Notes: generated by a model not told the origin, from the letters alone. Positions 7,741-18,559 are shown, counted from the stretch's first letter. The stretch: 64,000 nt of DNA from Micrococcus porci (GCF_020097155.1 NZ_CP083691.1:1550001-1614000); one strand, 5' to 3'. A program made the numbers and translations.

Positions 7741-8763
7741 ATGACCGAGGCCCTGCCCGTCTACTGGTTCGTCATCATCGCCGTGCTCTGGCTCGGCTAC
7801 CTCGCCCTCGAGGGCTTCGACCTCGGCGTGGGCATGCTCATGCAGGCGTGGGCGCGCGACGAGCGCCGACGCCGCGTGCTGCTGAACATCATCGGCCCCG
7901 TGTGGGAGGGCAACGAGGTGTGGCTGATCACCGCGATCGGTGCGATGTTCGCCGCGTTCCCGTTCTGGTACGCCGCCCTGCTGTCCACGCTGTACATCCC
8001 CATGCTCCTGCTGCTGTTCGCCCTGATCCTGCGGGCGGTCTCGATCGAGTACCGCGGCAAGGCGCAGACCGACCGCGTCCGCGGCATCTGGACCTGGTGC
8101 CTGGCCGTCGGCTCCTTCCTGGCGGCGTTCATCGTGGGCGCGATGCTCGCCCTGACCACCACCGGCCTGCCCCTGGACGCCCACGGCGACCGGGTCGGCG
8201 GCCCCTCCGCGTGGCTGAACGGCTGGGCCGTGCTCGGCGGCCTCGCGGTGGTCGGCTTCTCGATCGCCCAGGCCTGGGCCTTCATCGGCCTGAAGACCGA
8301 CGGCGCCCCGCGCGTCGCCGCGGCGCGCTTCCTGCGCACCTGGACGCCGGTGGCCGTGCTGCCGATGCTCGTGTGGGCGCTCGCGGTCCTGGTCCGCGGC
8401 GACCGCCCGGGGGCGTGGATCCTCCTGCTCCTGGCGCTGGCGGCCGTGCTCGTCTCCGTGCTCGCCGCCCGCGCCGGGCGCGAGGGCGTGGCCCTGGCCG
8501 GGCTGACCGGGTTCGCCGCCGCCACCTGGAGCGCCGTCATGGTGGCCCAGTTCCCGGTCCTGACGCCGTCCGCCGTGGACCGGGCGTACGACCTCACGGC
8601 CCAGGTCTCCTCCTCCGGCTCCTACACGCTCGGCGTGATGGCGGTGGTCAGCCTCGTGTTCGTCCCGATCGTGCTGGCGTACTCGGCGTGGTCCTACTGG
8701 GTGTTCCGCCACCGCGTGAAGGAGACGCACATCCCCGAGTCCCACATCGTGGAGCCCGTGTGA
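7741..8763 (+). CDS. cydB: Cytochrome bd oxidase subunit II
   Basis: A 340-residue integral membrane protein. The N-terminus YLALEGFDLGVGML is the conserved CydB opening, followed by NEVWLITAIGAMFAAFP, and about eight hydrophobic segments follow. It partners CydA in the bd oxidase. It lies 30 nt after cydA with a purine-rich GGAGAGAGAGGA site, and its stop overlaps the cydDC start (GTGA), so the three genes form a coupled operon. Confidence 0.95.
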   Translation: MTEALPVYWFVIIAVLWLGYLALEGFDLGVGMLMQAWARDERRRRVLLNIIGPVWEGNEVWLITAIGAMFAAFPFWYAALLSTLYIPMLLLLFALILRAVSIEYRGKAQTDRVRGIWTWCLAVGSFLAAFIVGAMLALTTTGLPLDAHGDRVGGPSAWLNGWAVLGGLAVVGFSIAQAWAFIGLKTDGAPRVAAARFLRTWTPVAVLPMLVWALAVLVRGDRPGAWILLLLALAAVLVSVLAARAGREGVALAGLTGFAAATWSAVMVAQFPVLTPSAVDRAYDLTAQVSSSGSYTLGVMAVVSLVFVPIVLAYSAWSYWVFRHRVKETHIPESHIVEPV

Positions 8764-11700
8764 CCGACCGCCCACCCCGGCGCCGCGGCCGGGTCCGCGC
8801 GGGACGCGGCCCGGGCCCGGGCCTGGACCGCCGCGCCCGCCGGGCCGTCGGCGTCATGGCGCTGCTGGCCGGCGTGCGCGCGCTCGGCTGGATCCTGCTG
8901 GCGGAGTCGCTGGCCCGGCTGCTGACCTCGCTGGCCATGACCCTGGACCCGGAGGCGTCCGCGCAGCTGTTCCAGCTGCTCTTCATGCCCCCAGCCCCGG
9001 TCGGCCCGGTGGGGCCCGTGGCGGACGTCGCCGGCGTCGTCGTGCTGGGGGCCGCGGGCGTGGTGCTGCGCGCCCTGGCGGACCAGGGCCAGCACGTGGC
9101 GGGCCGCCGCGCCGCCCTCGGCGCCCAGGTCGGCATCCGGCGCGAGCTGGTGGCGCATCGGCTCGCCGCCACGGACGGCACCCGGCCCCGCTCGGGCGCG
9201 GACGCCGTGCTCGTCACGCACGGGCTGGCCGGCCTGGACGACTACTACACCGAGGTGCTGCCCGCCCTGGCCTCCGCCGCCGTGGTCCCCCCGATGCTCG
9301 GCGTGTGGATCCTGACCCGGGACGGGGTGTCCGCGGCCGTCGTGCTGCTCACGGTGCCGCTGATCCCGTTCTTCATGGTGCTGATCGGTCGGCACACCCA
9401 GGAGCGCATCGCCGCCGCCCAGGACGGCCTCGACCGCATCTCGGGCCAGCTGCTCGAGCTGGCCCGCGGCCTGCCCGTCCTGGTCGGGCTGCGCCGGGCC
9501 GGCGTCCAGCGACGCGCCCTCGAGAAGGCCTCCGAGCGGTACCACGCGGCCACCCTGGGCACCCTGCGCACGGCGTTCGTCTCCGGCCTCGCGCTCGAGC
9601 TGATCGCGTCCCTGTCCGTGGCGATCATGGCCGTGTTCATCGGCGTGCGGCTGGTCTACGGGCAGATGGACCTGTACTCCGGGCTCGTGGTGCTCGTGCT
9701 CGCCGCCGAGGTCTACCTGCCCCTGCGCGAGGTCGGTTCCGCATACCACTCCTCCGAGGACGGCCGGGCCGCCGCGGAGCGCGCGGCGGCCGCCGTGGCC
9801 GAGCCCGTCCCGACGCCGGCCCTCGCCTCCTTGGCTTGGCCCGGCCCCGAGACCGGCCAGGACCACGGGACGGACGGCGGGATGGACGACGGGATGGACG
9901 ACCGGACCCCCGCCGCGGGGACCGTCCTCCTGCGCGACGTGTCCGTCTCCCGCGGTCCGCGCCCCGTGGTGCGCGGGGCGGACCTGACCCTGCGCCCCGG
10001 CGGGCTGACGGTGCTCGGCTCGGCCTCGGGCGCGGGCAAGTCGACCCTCCTGCACCTGCTCGCCGGCGTGCTCCGGACGCCCGACGTCGCCGTCTCGGGG
10101 ACCGTGGCCGGGGTGGACTCGGACCGCACCCTCTGGGTGGGACAGCATCCCCGCTTCCTCGAGGCCACCGTGGACGCCGAGCTCGACGCGGCCGCCGGGG
10201 GAGCGCTCGCGGCCCCGGTCCGGCGTGAGGTGCTGCGGGCCGCGGCGCTGGCGGACTTCGGTGCGCGGGCCCCGCACGAGCTCAGTCCGGGGGAACAGCG
10301 GCGCGTGGCCCTCGCGCGGGCGATGTCCCGCCTCGCCGCCGACCGAACGGCCGTGGAGACGCGGCCGTGGCTTGTGCTCCTCGACGAGCCCACGGCCCAC
10401 CTGGACGACGCCTCGGCCGCCGTGGTCCGGGCCACCGTGGGCGCGCTCGCCCGGGGTGCCGTGCCGGGCCTGCCCACGCCGCCGGCCGCCGTCCTGGCCG
10501 CCTCGCACGACCCGGTCCTGCAGCGGGCTGCGGACGCCCTCGTGGACGTGGAGGGCCGTCCCCTCGCGCCGGGCGCGGACGCCGCCCCGTACGCCGACCC
10601 GGACGCCGCCGGGCCGCCGCTCGCGGCCGGGGCGCCGGACGATGCCGGGCCCGGGGACGCTCCCGACGCGCCGCGGGGGGAGGGTTCCGAGGGTCGGCCG
10701 AGCCTGCGCGCCGTCCTCGCCGTGCTGCCCTGGGGGGCGCCCCGGCTGTGGGCCGGCGTCGGATGGGCGACCCTGACTCACCTGGCGGCCGCCCTGCTCG
10801 CGGGACTGTCCGGCTGGCTCATCGTCACCGCGGCGGGCCGGCCGCCGATCCTCTATCTGCTCTCCGTGATCGTCCTGGTGCGCGGGTTCGGCCTGTTCCG
10901 CGCCGTGTTCCGCTACGCCGACCGCCTGGCCACGCACGACGCCGTGCTGCGCTGGGCCTCCGAGCTGCGCCTGCGGCTCTGGGACGCCATGGGCCGTCGC
11001 CCGGCCCTGTGGAGCCGGCTCTCCCGGGCCGACGGCGCGCTCTCGGTGCTCCTGTCCGACGTGGACGCCCTGCGCGACGCCGCGCCCCGCGTGCTGGTGC
11101 CCGTCCCGGCCGCGGTGCTGGCGTGGGCCGTCACCGCCCTGTTGATCGGCGGGCTGGCCCCCGAGCTCGCCGTCACGGCGCTCGTCCCGGGGGCCGTGGG
11201 GCTGCTGGTCATCCCCGTGGTCGTGGCCGCGCTGGACCGCCGCGACACCCTGCTCACGGCGCGGCGGCGCGCGGCCCTGCTGGACCGCGTCTCCGCCGTG
11301 CTCGGCGCGGCCCCGGACCTGCACGGACTCGGCCGGACGCGTGAGGCCGCGGCCGCCCTGACCGCGTGGGACGAAGACCTGCAGAGGCCGCAACGGCGGG
11401 CCGCCTGGGTGGCCGGCCTCGGCCGGGCCCTCGCGGTCCTCGCCTCCGGCGGGGCGGCCCTGGCCGCCGCCCTGACGGCCACGCAGACCGGCACGTCGAC
11501 GCCGGTCGCCGCCTTCGTCGTGTTCCTCGCCCTGTCCTGGGCCGAGCCCCTCGGCGCCCTCGCCCAGGCGGCGCAGCAGACCGGGACCCTCGTGGACCAG
11601 GCGCGGCAGGCCGCGGGTCTGCTCGGCGTGGAGGACGAGGCCGCATCCGGCGCGACGTCCGCCGCCCCGGACGAGGCGGCAGCGTCGGCCGCGGGGTCGT

Positions 11701-12401
11701 CCGCACCGGCCGGGCGGATCACGGGCGTGCGCCTGGAGGACGCCGCCTACGCCTATCCGGGCTCGACGCGCGTGCTGTGGTCCGGCCTCGACGTCGCGCT
11801 GGAATCCGGGCAGACCGCCGCCGTCACCGGCCCCTCGGGGGCGGGCAAGTCCACTCTGCTGGCCGTCCTGCTCGGGTTCCTGACGCCGACCGCCGGCCGG
11901 CACCTGCTCACCGTCGAGCGGGACGGCGTGAGCCGCGAGGCCCCGGCGGACCCGGCCGCCCTGGCGCGGGTCGCCTGGACCCCGCAGGACGCGCTCGTCT
12001 TCGACTCCACCGTGCGCGGCAACCTGGCCCTGGCCCGGGACGCCGACGACGCCCCCACCGATGCCGAACTCGCGGACACGCTGCGCCTCGTCGGCCTGGG
12101 CCGCTGGCTCGACGCCGCCCCGGACGGGCTGGACACCCCCGTCGGCCCCGGCGGGGACCGCCTCTCCGGCGGCGAGCGACAGCGCCTGGCCGTCGCCCGC
12201 GCCCTCGTGGCCCGCGCCGACGTCGTGCTGCTGGACGAGCCCACGGCCCACGTGGGCCAGGACGAGGCCCTCGCGCTCATGGCGGACCTGCGCCGCGCGC
12301 TGGCCGGGCGGATCGCGGTGGTGGCCACCCACGATCCGCGGGTGGCCGCCGCGGCGGACGTCCGGGTCCGGCTCGGAGGAGACGCGGCCGGTCACCCCTG
12401 A
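8760..12401 (+). CDS. cydDC: Fused CydDC heterodimeric-type ABC exporter for cytochrome bd assembly
   Basis: A 1213-residue fusion of two ABC half-transporters. A CydD-like membrane domain spans ~20-330, NBD1 ~390-590, a CydC-like membrane domain ~650-960 and NBD2 ~980-1205. NBD1 has Walker A GSASGAGKST (420-429), a degenerate signature LSPGE (508) and a Walker B ending LLDEPTAHLDD. NBD2 has canonical GPSGAGKST (1024) and LSGGE (1135). In E. coli the separate CydD and CydC export thiols or handle haem for bd oxidase assembly. The GTG at 8760 overlaps the cydB stop; the track frame upstream is shadow. The linker before NBD1 holds an in-frame GMDD duplication. Confidence 0.93.
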   Translation: MTDRPPRRRGRVRAGRGPGPGLDRRARRAVGVMALLAGVRALGWILLAESLARLLTSLAMTLDPEASAQLFQLLFMPPAPVGPVGPVADVAGVVVLGAAGVVLRALADQGQHVAGRRAALGAQVGIRRELVAHRLAATDGTRPRSGADAVLVTHGLAGLDDYYTEVLPALASAAVVPPMLGVWILTRDGVSAAVVLLTVPLIPFFMVLIGRHTQERIAAAQDGLDRISGQLLELARGLPVLVGLRRAGVQRRALEKASERYHAATLGTLRTAFVSGLALELIASLSVAIMAVFIGVRLVYGQMDLYSGLVVLVLAAEVYLPLREVGSAYHSSEDGRAAAERAAAAVAEPVPTPALASLAWPGPETGQDHGTDGGMDDGMDDRTPAAGTVLLRDVSVSRGPRPVVRGADLTLRPGGLTVLGSASGAGKSTLLHLLAGVLRTPDVAVSGTVAGVDSDRTLWVGQHPRFLEATVDAELDAAAGGALAAPVRREVLRAAALADFGARAPHELSPGEQRRVALARAMSRLAADRTAVETRPWLVLLDEPTAHLDDASAAVVRATVGALARGAVPGLPTPPAAVLAASHDPVLQRAADALVDVEGRPLAPGADAAPYADPDAAGPPLAAGAPDDAGPGDAPDAPRGEGSEGRPSLRAVLAVLPWGAPRLWAGVGWATLTHLAAALLAGLSGWLIVTAAGRPPILYLLSVIVLVRGFGLFRAVFRYADRLATHDAVLRWASELRLRLWDAMGRRPALWSRLSRADGALSVLLSDVDALRDAAPRVLVPVPAAVLAWAVTALLIGGLAPELAVTALVPGAVGLLVIPVVVAALDRRDTLLTARRRAALLDRVSAVLGAAPDLHGLGRTREAAAALTAWDEDLQRPQRRAAWVAGLGRALAVLASGGAALAAALTATQTGTSTPVAAFVVFLALSWAEPLGALAQAAQQTGTLVDQARQAAGLLGVEDEAASGATSAAPDEAAASAAGSSAPAGRITGVRLEDAAYAYPGSTRVLWSGLDVALESGQTAAVTGPSGAGKSTLLAVLLGFLTPTAGRHLLTVERDGVSREAPADPAALARVAWTPQDALVFDSTVRGNLALARDADDAPTDAELADTLRLVGLGRWLDAAPDGLDTPVGPGGDRLSGGERQRLAVARALVARADVVLLDEPTAHVGQDEALALMADLRRALAGRIAVVATHDPRVAAAADVRVRLGGDAAGHP

Positions 12402-12422
12402 CCCCGGCCCGCCCGGCCGGGG
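12402..12422. terminator. Hairpin between convergent cydDC and parC
   Basis: CCCCGGCC-CGCCC-GGCCGGGG, an 8-bp perfect stem immediately after the cydDC stop and 8 bp before the end of parC. It has no T-run. It could serve both strands. Confidence 0.5.
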
Positions 12423-12430
12423 CGCCGGCG

Positions 12431-15037
12431 TCAGTCCGCCGAGACCTCCACGCCGGAGTCGTCCACGGGGGCGGCCGCGACGAGCTCGGGGGACGCCCCG
12501 GCGCCCACGGCCTCGACGCGCTGGTCCACGGGCACGCCCGAGCCGTCGCGGCGGCCGTACTCGACCGGCAGGGCGCGGGCCACGCCGGCCTTCGAGGCGG
12601 CCAGGGCCGGGGAGGCGCCGACCCACGCGAGCGTCAGGTGGGTCTCGCCCTTGAGCAGTCGGTGCGCGCGCACGCCGCCGGTGCCGCGGCCCTTCACCGG
12701 GTACTCGCCCAGGGGGGTGACCTTGACGGACCCGCCGGCCGAGCCGAGCAGGTCCGCGTCCCCGTCCGTCACCGTCACCACGACGGCGGGCCGCGGGTGG
12801 GCGGCCGGATCCTCGCCCTCCGCGGTCATCGAGGCGGCCGGGGCGACGCCGAACGCGATCACGGCGTCCTCCGCCCCCACGCGCAGGCCGGCGACGCCCC
12901 CGCCGGCCGGGCCCTGGGGGCGCACCTGGGAGGCCGCGAAGTGCAGCAGCTGGCCGGCACGCGTGACGAACACGAGGTGGTCGCCGTCGTCCGGGGCCGG
13001 AGCGGCACCCACCACGGAGTCCCCGTCCTTGAGCGCGATGGCGGTGAGCTCGTCCCGGTTCAGCGGCCATTCGGGGCGCACCCGCTTGACCACCCCGTGC
13101 GCGGTGCCGAGGGCGAGCACTGCATCGAGGGGCACGAGGGCCACGAGCGACTCGCCCTTGGCCAGCGGCACGAGGTCCTTCGCGGGGCGGGCCGCCGTCA
13201 ACGCGGGCGCGGGGGAGGACTCCTCCGCCGCGGGCAGCTCGACGGCCTGCAGGCGCAGCACGCGGCCGGTGCTCGTCAGTGCGCCGACCTCGCCGCGCGC
13301 CGTCGTCGGCACCACGGAGACGAACGCGTCGTGCTTGCGCCGCCGGCCCTGCGGGGCCAGGGGGGTGCGGTCCACGGTGCGCAGCAGCCGCCCGGTGGTG
13401 GTGAGCAGGGCCCAGCAGGCCGTGTCCGGGATCATCAGCTCGCCGCCGTCCGACGGGCCGGTCCCCGCGGGCAGGGCCGGCTCGCCGGGGGCGGAGACCA
13501 CGGAGGCGGCCGCGTCCGCGGTCACCAGCTCGGTGCGGCGGTCGTCGCCGAACTCGTCGGCCACGGCCTGCAGCTCGGCGGAGACCACCTCGCGCAGCCG
13601 GGCGTCGGAGGCGAGGATCGCCTCGAGCTCAGCGATCGCGGCCGCGAGCTCGTCGCGCTCGGCCTCGAGCTCGATGCGCGAGAACTTCGTGAGCTGGCGC
13701 AGGCGCAGCTCGAGGATGTGCTCGGCCTGGACCTGGGAGAGGTCGAAGACCTGCATGAGGCGGGTGCGGGCCGCGGCGGTGTCGTCCGAGGAGCGGATGA
13801 TCTCGATGACCTCGTCGATGTCCACGAGGGCCAGCAGCAGGCCCTCCACCAGGTGCAGGCGGTCCCGGCGCTCACCCAGCCGGTGCACGGTGCGCCGGCG
13901 GACCACGTCCATGCGGTGGTCCACGTACACCTGCAGCAGCTCGCGCAGCCCCAGGGTGCGGGGCCGGCCGTCCACGAGGGCCACGTTGTTGATGCCGAAG
14001 GACTCCTCCATGGGCGTGTGCCTGTACAGCGCCGCGAGGACGGCCTGAGCGTTGAAGCCGGACTTGAGCTCCACCACCAGGCGCAGCCCGTGCTTGCGGT
14101 CCGTGAGGTCCACGACGTCGGAGATGCCCTGCAGGCGGCCGCCGCGGACGCCGTCCTTGATCTTCTCGATCACCTTCTCCGGGCCCACCGCGTACGGCAG
14201 CTCGGTGACCACGATCCCCGTGCGCCGGCTCGAGACCTGCTCGATGCTCGCCGTGGCCCGCATGCGGAAGGTGCCGCGGCCGGTGGCGTAGGCGTCCCGG
14301 ATCCCGTCCAGCCCCACGATCCGTCCGCCCGAGGGCAGGTCGGGCCCGGGCACGTGGGCCATGAGCGCCTCGAGGTCCGCGTCCGGATGCGCCAGCAGGT
14401 GCCGTGCCGCCGCGACCACCTCGCGCAGGTTGTGCGGCGCCATGTTCGTGGCCATGCCGACGGCGATGCCCGCCGCGCCGTTGACCAGCAGGTTGGGGTA
14501 GGCGGCCGGCAGCACGGCCGGCTGCTGGAACTGGTTGTCGTAGTTGGGGACGAAGTCGACCGTGTCCTCGTCCAGGTCCGCCGTCAGGGCGAGGGCCGCC
14601 GGGGCCATGCGGGCCTCGGTGTAGCGCGGCGCCGCGGGACCGTCGTCGAGGGAGCCGAAGTTGCCGTGGCCGTCCACCACCGGCAGGCGCAGCGAGAACG
14701 GCTGCGCCAGACGCACCATGGCGTCGTAGATCGCCGCGTCCCCGTGGGGATGCAGCTTGCCCATGACCTCGCCGACCACGCGGGCGGACTTCACGTGCCC
14801 GCGGTCCGGGCGCAGGCCCATCTGGGACATCATGAACAGGATGCGCCGCTGCACCGGCTTGAGCCCGTCCCGCGCGTCCGGCAGGGCGCGCGAGTAGATC
14901 ACGGAGTAGGCGTACTCCAGGAACGAGGCCTCCATCTCCTGGGAGACGTCGACGTCGACGATGTTCTCCTGCTCCACGGGGAGGGGGGCCGGGGCGTCGG
15001 CCTCGGCGGTGCGGGAGCGGCTCGATCGGGTGGTCAT
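12431..15037 (-). CDS. parC: DNA topoisomerase IV subunit A
   Basis: An 868-residue type IIA topoisomerase A subunit. The catalytic Tyr is Y139 in RYTEAR, with the QRRILF and HPHGD motifs before it. VDGHGNFGS points to ParC, where GyrA usually has VDGQGNFGS. Six C-terminal beta-pinwheel repeats follow residue ~510. It decatenates chromosomes with ParE, which is not in the window. The ATG at 15037 is chosen because the frame beyond crosses the divergent gene. Topoisomerase IV rather than gyrase is likely but rests on this motif. Confidence 0.88.
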   Translation of the reverse strand: MTTRSSRSRTAEADAPAPLPVEQENIVDVDVSQEMEASFLEYAYSVIYSRALPDARDGLKPVQRRILFMMSQMGLRPDRGHVKSARVVGEVMGKLHPHGDAAIYDAMVRLAQPFSLRLPVVDGHGNFGSLDDGPAAPRYTEARMAPAALALTADLDEDTVDFVPNYDNQFQQPAVLPAAYPNLLVNGAAGIAVGMATNMAPHNLREVVAAARHLLAHPDADLEALMAHVPGPDLPSGGRIVGLDGIRDAYATGRGTFRMRATASIEQVSSRRTGIVVTELPYAVGPEKVIEKIKDGVRGGRLQGISDVVDLTDRKHGLRLVVELKSGFNAQAVLAALYRHTPMEESFGINNVALVDGRPRTLGLRELLQVYVDHRMDVVRRRTVHRLGERRDRLHLVEGLLLALVDIDEVIEIIRSSDDTAAARTRLMQVFDLSQVQAEHILELRLRQLTKFSRIELEAERDELAAAIAELEAILASDARLREVVSAELQAVADEFGDDRRTELVTADAAASVVSAPGEPALPAGTGPSDGGELMIPDTACWALLTTTGRLLRTVDRTPLAPQGRRRKHDAFVSVVPTTARGEVGALTSTGRVLRLQAVELPAAEESSPAPALTAARPAKDLVPLAKGESLVALVPLDAVLALGTAHGVVKRVRPEWPLNRDELTAIALKDGDSVVGAAPAPDDGDHLVFVTRAGQLLHFAASQVRPQGPAGGGVAGLRVGAEDAVIAFGVAPAASMTAEGEDPAAHPRPAVVVTVTDGDADLLGSAGGSVKVTPLGEYPVKGRGTGGVRAHRLLKGETHLTLAWVGASPALAASKAGVARALPVEYGRRDGSGVPVDQRVEAVGAGASPELVAAAPVDDSGVEVSAD

Positions 15038-15073
15038 GGTGTGCGGGGGATCCTCACGGGGTCGGTTTGTGTC

Positions 15074-15087
15074 TACGCTGAATCCTA
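15074..15087. promoter_or_regulatory. Overlapping divergent promoters of parC and the PatA-like gene
   Basis: On the plus strand TACGCT (15074-15079) ends 7 nt before the ATG at 15087, suggesting a leaderless transcript. On the minus strand TAGGAT (15087-15082) serves parC. The two -10 elements lie within 14 bp, so polymerases would compete. Confidence 0.45.
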
Positions 15088-17816
15088 TGGCTGAGCCCGA
15101 CACCGAGACCGCGTATCCGAGCCAGTGGGAGGCCGACGTCGTCCTCCGCGACGGCGCCACCGCGCGCCTGCGCCCCATCCGCGAGGACGACGTCGACGGC
15201 CTGCGCGCCCTGCACGCCGGCCAGTCCGAGTCCTCCATCTACCTGCGCTACTTCACGTTCAAGTCCGAGCTGTCCGCCAAGGAGCTCGAGCGCTTCACGC
15301 ACGTGGACCACCGGGACCGCGTCGCCCTCGTGATCGAGCGCGGCGGGCGCATCCTCGGCGTCGGCCGCTACGACCGATACGGGGACTCCGACGCCGCCGA
15401 GGTCGCCTTCAACATCTCCGACGCCGCCCAGGGCCAGGGGCTGGGCTCCATCCTCATGGAGCACCTGGCCGTCGCGGCGCGCGAGCAGGGCATCCGCCGC
15501 TTCACCGCCGAGGTCCTGCCGGAGAACCGCAAGATGCTCTCCGTGTTCCAGGACTCCGGCTTCGAGGTGGCCCGCCACTTCGAGGACGGCGTGGTCGCCG
15601 TCGAGTTCCCCATCGACCCGACCGCCCGCTGGCGCGCCGTCGTGGAGTCCCGCGAGCACCGCGCCGAGGCCCGCTCCGTCGCCGAGCTCGTGGAGCCGGA
15701 GTCCGTCGCCGTCGTGGGCGCCTCGCGCGACCCCCACGCCGTCGGCTCCATCGTGCTGCGCCACATCCTCGAGGCCGGCTTCACCGGCCGCGTGCACGCC
15801 GTGAACCGCGCCGCCGAGGACGTCCAGGGGCTCACGGCCCACGCCTCGCTCAAGGACATCGGCGAGCCCGTGGACCTCGTCGTCGTGGCCGTGCCCGTGG
15901 CCGAGGTCGACGCCGTCGTCGCCGAGGCCGCCGAGGCCGGCGCCCAGGGCCTGCTCGTGCTGACCTCCGGGTACGCCGACGCCGGCGAGGACGGCCTGCG
16001 CGCTCAGCGCCGCCTCGTGGCCCGCGCCCGCGCCCGCGGCATGCGCGTGATCGGCCCCGCCTCGGCGGGCCTGGTCCGCACCGCGCCCGACGTCCGGCTC
16101 AACGCCTCCCCGTCTCCGGGCCTCGCCTCGCGCGGCCCCGTGGGGGTGTTCAGCCAGTCCGGCGCCGTGGGCGCCATGATCACCGCCGGCATGAAGCGCC
16201 GCGGCGTCGGCATGTCCACCTCCCTGTCCGCGGGCAACCGGGCCGACGTCTCGGGCAACGACGCGATGCAGTTCTTCGAGGACGACCCCCACACGGCGGC
16301 GGTGGGCGTGTACCTCGAGTCCTTCGGCAACCCCCGCAAGTTCTCCCGCATCGCCCGGCGCCTGTCCCGCACCAAGCCCGTCGTGGTCGTGCGCTCCGAC
16401 GTCACCGGCCGTGCCCTCCCGCCCGGCCACGAGACGCGCACCACCCAGGCGCCCGAGGGGGCCGTGGACTCCATGCTCGAGCAGACCGGCGTGCTCGAGG
16501 CCGCCACCCACGAGGACATGCTCGACCTGCTCATGGCCGTGGCCACCCAGCCGCTGCCCACCGGTCGGCGCGTCACGCTGGTGGCCGACTCCCTCGCACT
16601 GGACCGCCTGGGCCGCGACGCCGCCGCCGTCGCCGGGCTCGAGGTCGTGGCCACCCACGGCCTGGGCGGCAGCGAACAGGGCATCGCCCCGACCGCCGAC
16701 GACGTGGTGGCCTCCGTGGAGGCCGCGCTCGCGGCCGGTGACACGGACGCCGTGGTGGTGGTCACGCGCCTGGGCCTGCACCAGGATGAGGACGCGGCGC
16801 ACGAGGTCGCCCAGGCGCTCGCCCGGGTGGCCGAGGGCGCGACCGTGCCCGTGCTCGGGTGTCTCACGGACGTCGTCTCCGCGCGCTACGGGGGCGCGCG
16901 CGTCGGAGGGGCCGCCGCCCCTGCCGCCGACGCCGAGCCCGGCGCACTCCAGCCGGGACTCCCGCTGTACCCCTCGCCGCGCAAGGCCATGACCGTGCTC
17001 GGCCGGCTCTGCGACTACGTCGCCTGGCGCCGCGAGGACGCCGGCGAGCCCATCGAGCTGACCGACGTGGACGTCCGCGCCGCGGAGGCGCTCGTCGACC
17101 GCGCCCTCGAGCGCGCCCTGGGCACCGAGCTGATCCGCCTCACCGGGGCGGAGACCGAGGAGCTGCTGCGGATCTACGGCATCGGGGTGCTGCGCTCGCG
17201 GCGGTTCACCACGCCCGACGAGGCCGTCGCGGCCGCGGAGGAGCTGGGCTTCCCCGTGGCCGTCAAGGCCGTCGACCCGTACCTCCGCCACCGGCTCGAC
17301 CTCGGCGGCGTGCGCCTGAACCTGGAGGACGCCGAGTCCCTGCGCCAGAACGTGCGCCAGATGAGGGCGGTGCTGGCCCCGTTCGGCGTCACGGAGCTCG
17401 AGGTGCAGTCCATGGCGCCCTCCGGCCAGCCCTGCATGGTGACCGCGCTGGAGGACCCCCTCCTGGGCCCGGTGGTCTCCTTCGGCATGGCCGGCGACGC
17501 CACGGACCTGCTGGGGGACTGGGTGCACCGCGTGCCCCCGCTGACCGACCAGGACGTCCGGCGCATGGTCCGGTCCCCCCGCGCGGCCGTGAAGCTCGAC
17601 GGGGTCGGGGGAGTGCCCGCCGTGGACCTGGACGCGCTGGAGGACCTGCTCGCCCGCGTGAGCTGCCTGAAGGACGACCTCCCCGCCGTGGCCCGGCTGC
17701 GCTTCGCGCCGGTCCTCGCCGCGCCGACCGGCACCACGGTGCTCTCCGCCGAGGTGGACGTCGCCAACGCCGCCGGCCGTACCGACTCCGCCCGCCGCGC
17801 GCTGCGCGCCAGCTGA
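15087..17816 (+). CDS. GNAT acetyltransferase fused to an NDP-forming acyl-CoA synthetase-like protein (PatA-type)
   Basis: A 909-residue protein. Residues ~15-185 are a GNAT domain, with the acetyl-CoA loop in [14 protein letters not shown]. Residues ~205-700 are CoA-binding and ligase-CoA domains ([25 protein letters not shown]), and ~700-909 an ATP-grasp-like domain. N-terminal GNAT followed by the synthetase is the reverse of enterobacterial Pat and matches what I recall of Streptomyces lividans PatA, which acetylates acyl-CoA synthetases. The usual SHTG phosphohistidine motif of active ADP-forming synthetases is absent; a GH lies near residue 448. A regulatory lysine acetyltransferase is more likely than an acetate-CoA ligase. 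No ribosome-binding site precedes the ATG; see the promoter entry. Confidence 0.82.
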   Translation: MAEPDTETAYPSQWEADVVLRDGATARLRPIREDDVDGLRALHAGQSESSIYLRYFTFKSELSAKELERFTHVDHRDRVALVIERGGRILGVGRYDRYGDSDAAEVAFNISDAAQGQGLGSILMEHLAVAAREQGIRRFTAEVLPENRKMLSVFQDSGFEVARHFEDGVVAVEFPIDPTARWRAVVESREHRAEARSVAELVEPESVAVVGASRDPHAVGSIVLRHILEAGFTGRVHAVNRAAEDVQGLTAHASLKDIGEPVDLVVVAVPVAEVDAVVAEAAEAGAQGLLVLTSGYADAGEDGLRAQRRLVARARARGMRVIGPASAGLVRTAPDVRLNASPSPGLASRGPVGVFSQSGAVGAMITAGMKRRGVGMSTSLSAGNRADVSGNDAMQFFEDDPHTAAVGVYLESFGNPRKFSRIARRLSRTKPVVVVRSDVTGRALPPGHETRTTQAPEGAVDSMLEQTGVLEAATHEDMLDLLMAVATQPLPTGRRVTLVADSLALDRLGRDAAAVAGLEVVATHGLGGSEQGIAPTADDVVASVEAALAAGDTDAVVVVTRLGLHQDEDAAHEVAQALARVAEGATVPVLGCLTDVVSARYGGARVGGAAAPAADAEPGALQPGLPLYPSPRKAMTVLGRLCDYVAWRREDAGEPIELTDVDVRAAEALVDRALERALGTELIRLTGAETEELLRIYGIGVLRSRRFTTPDEAVAAAEELGFPVAVKAVDPYLRHRLDLGGVRLNLEDAESLRQNVRQMRAVLAPFGVTELEVQSMAPSGQPCMVTALEDPLLGPVVSFGMAGDATDLLGDWVHRVPPLTDQDVRRMVRSPRAAVKLDGVGGVPAVDLDALEDLLARVSCLKDDLPAVARLRFAPVLAAPTGTTVLSAEVDVANAAGRTDSARRALRAS

Positions 17817-17883
17817 CGGGGGTCACCGGTGCAGGAGCGGCGGGGCGGCTGTGCCCGCCGCCCCGCCGCGCGTCGGCGCCGCC

Positions 17884-17889
17884 TAGCAT
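17884..17889 (+). promoter_or_regulatory. -10 element 7 nt upstream of the DUF5998-like gene
   Basis: TAGCAT, followed by GGAGGGC and then ATG. The transcript would begin within the Shine-Dalgarno-like stretch or at the ATG. Confidence 0.35.
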
Positions 17890-17896
17890 GGAGGGC

Positions 17897-18559
17897 ATGA
17901 CCCCGCTGCGCTGGAACAACCACGACGACTCCGCCTCGGACGGCCGCCGCCCGGCCGGGGAGGTCCGCCGCACCCGGCAGACCGTCGACGCCACCGGCAC
18001 GCTCGAGCAGGCGCTGGCCCGGGCGGGGTACTACCCGGAGCTGGTCTCCCACGCCGTGGCCCTGGAGCTGGAGGGGCGCACGGTCCACGCCCACCTCGTG
18101 CACGTGGACACGCACTTCGACTACGAGGAGATCCACCGGCACATCACCGTCCTGGTGGTCGCAGACGACGTCATGCTCGCCGTGCACCTCGACGACCACG
18201 CCGCGGACCCGGCCGGGCACTCGGTGCTGGCGCAGGTGGCCACGGAGATGGTGCCCCTGCGCGCCATCGAGTCGGTGCTCATCACCACCGGCCACGCGAC
18301 TCCGGAGCGCTACCGCCCCACCGATCCGGTGGCCGAGGTGACCCTCGGAGTGCAGTGGGCGGGCGGCCAGCGCCTGGACCTGCAGCCGGCGGGCTGCGCG
18401 GACCCGCAATGCGACGCCGACCACGGCTACACGGGCACCAGCGTGCGCGAGGACCTCGTGATCCGCGTCGCCGCCGACGCCGAGGGGCAGGGCGCGGTGG
18501 ACGCCGCCCTGGCCTTCGCGCGGACCCTCCGCCGCGTGCACCTGGCGGCGGTCGCGTGA
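17897..18559 (+). CDS. DUF5998-like conserved actinobacterial protein
   Basis: A 220-residue soluble protein without signal or membrane segments. Central segments such as THFDYEEIHRHITVLVV and HATPERYRPTDPVAEVTLGVQW resemble the DUF5998 family of actinobacteria, whose function is not known to me. A CADPQCDADHGY segment with two Cys and a His could bind metal. ATG at 17897 has GGAGGG upstream; an in-frame ATG at 17888 lacks a site. The stop overlaps the start of the phosphodiesterase gene as GTGA, so the two are co-translated and probably act together. Confidence 0.7.
   Translation: MTPLRWNNHDDSASDGRRPAGEVRRTRQTVDATGTLEQALARAGYYPELVSHAVALELEGRTVHAHLVHVDTHFDYEEIHRHITVLVVADDVMLAVHLDDHAADPAGHSVLAQVATEMVPLRAIESVLITTGHATPERYRPTDPVAEVTLGVQWAGGQRLDLQPAGCADPQCDADHGYTGTSVREDLVIRVAADAEGQGAVDAALAFARTLRRVHLAAVA

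Noticed and set aside
12431..15037. Annotation as gyrA.
   Set aside because: VDGHGNFGS favours ParC and no gyrB or origin-region genes flank it; a genome-wide search for a second A subunit would settle it.
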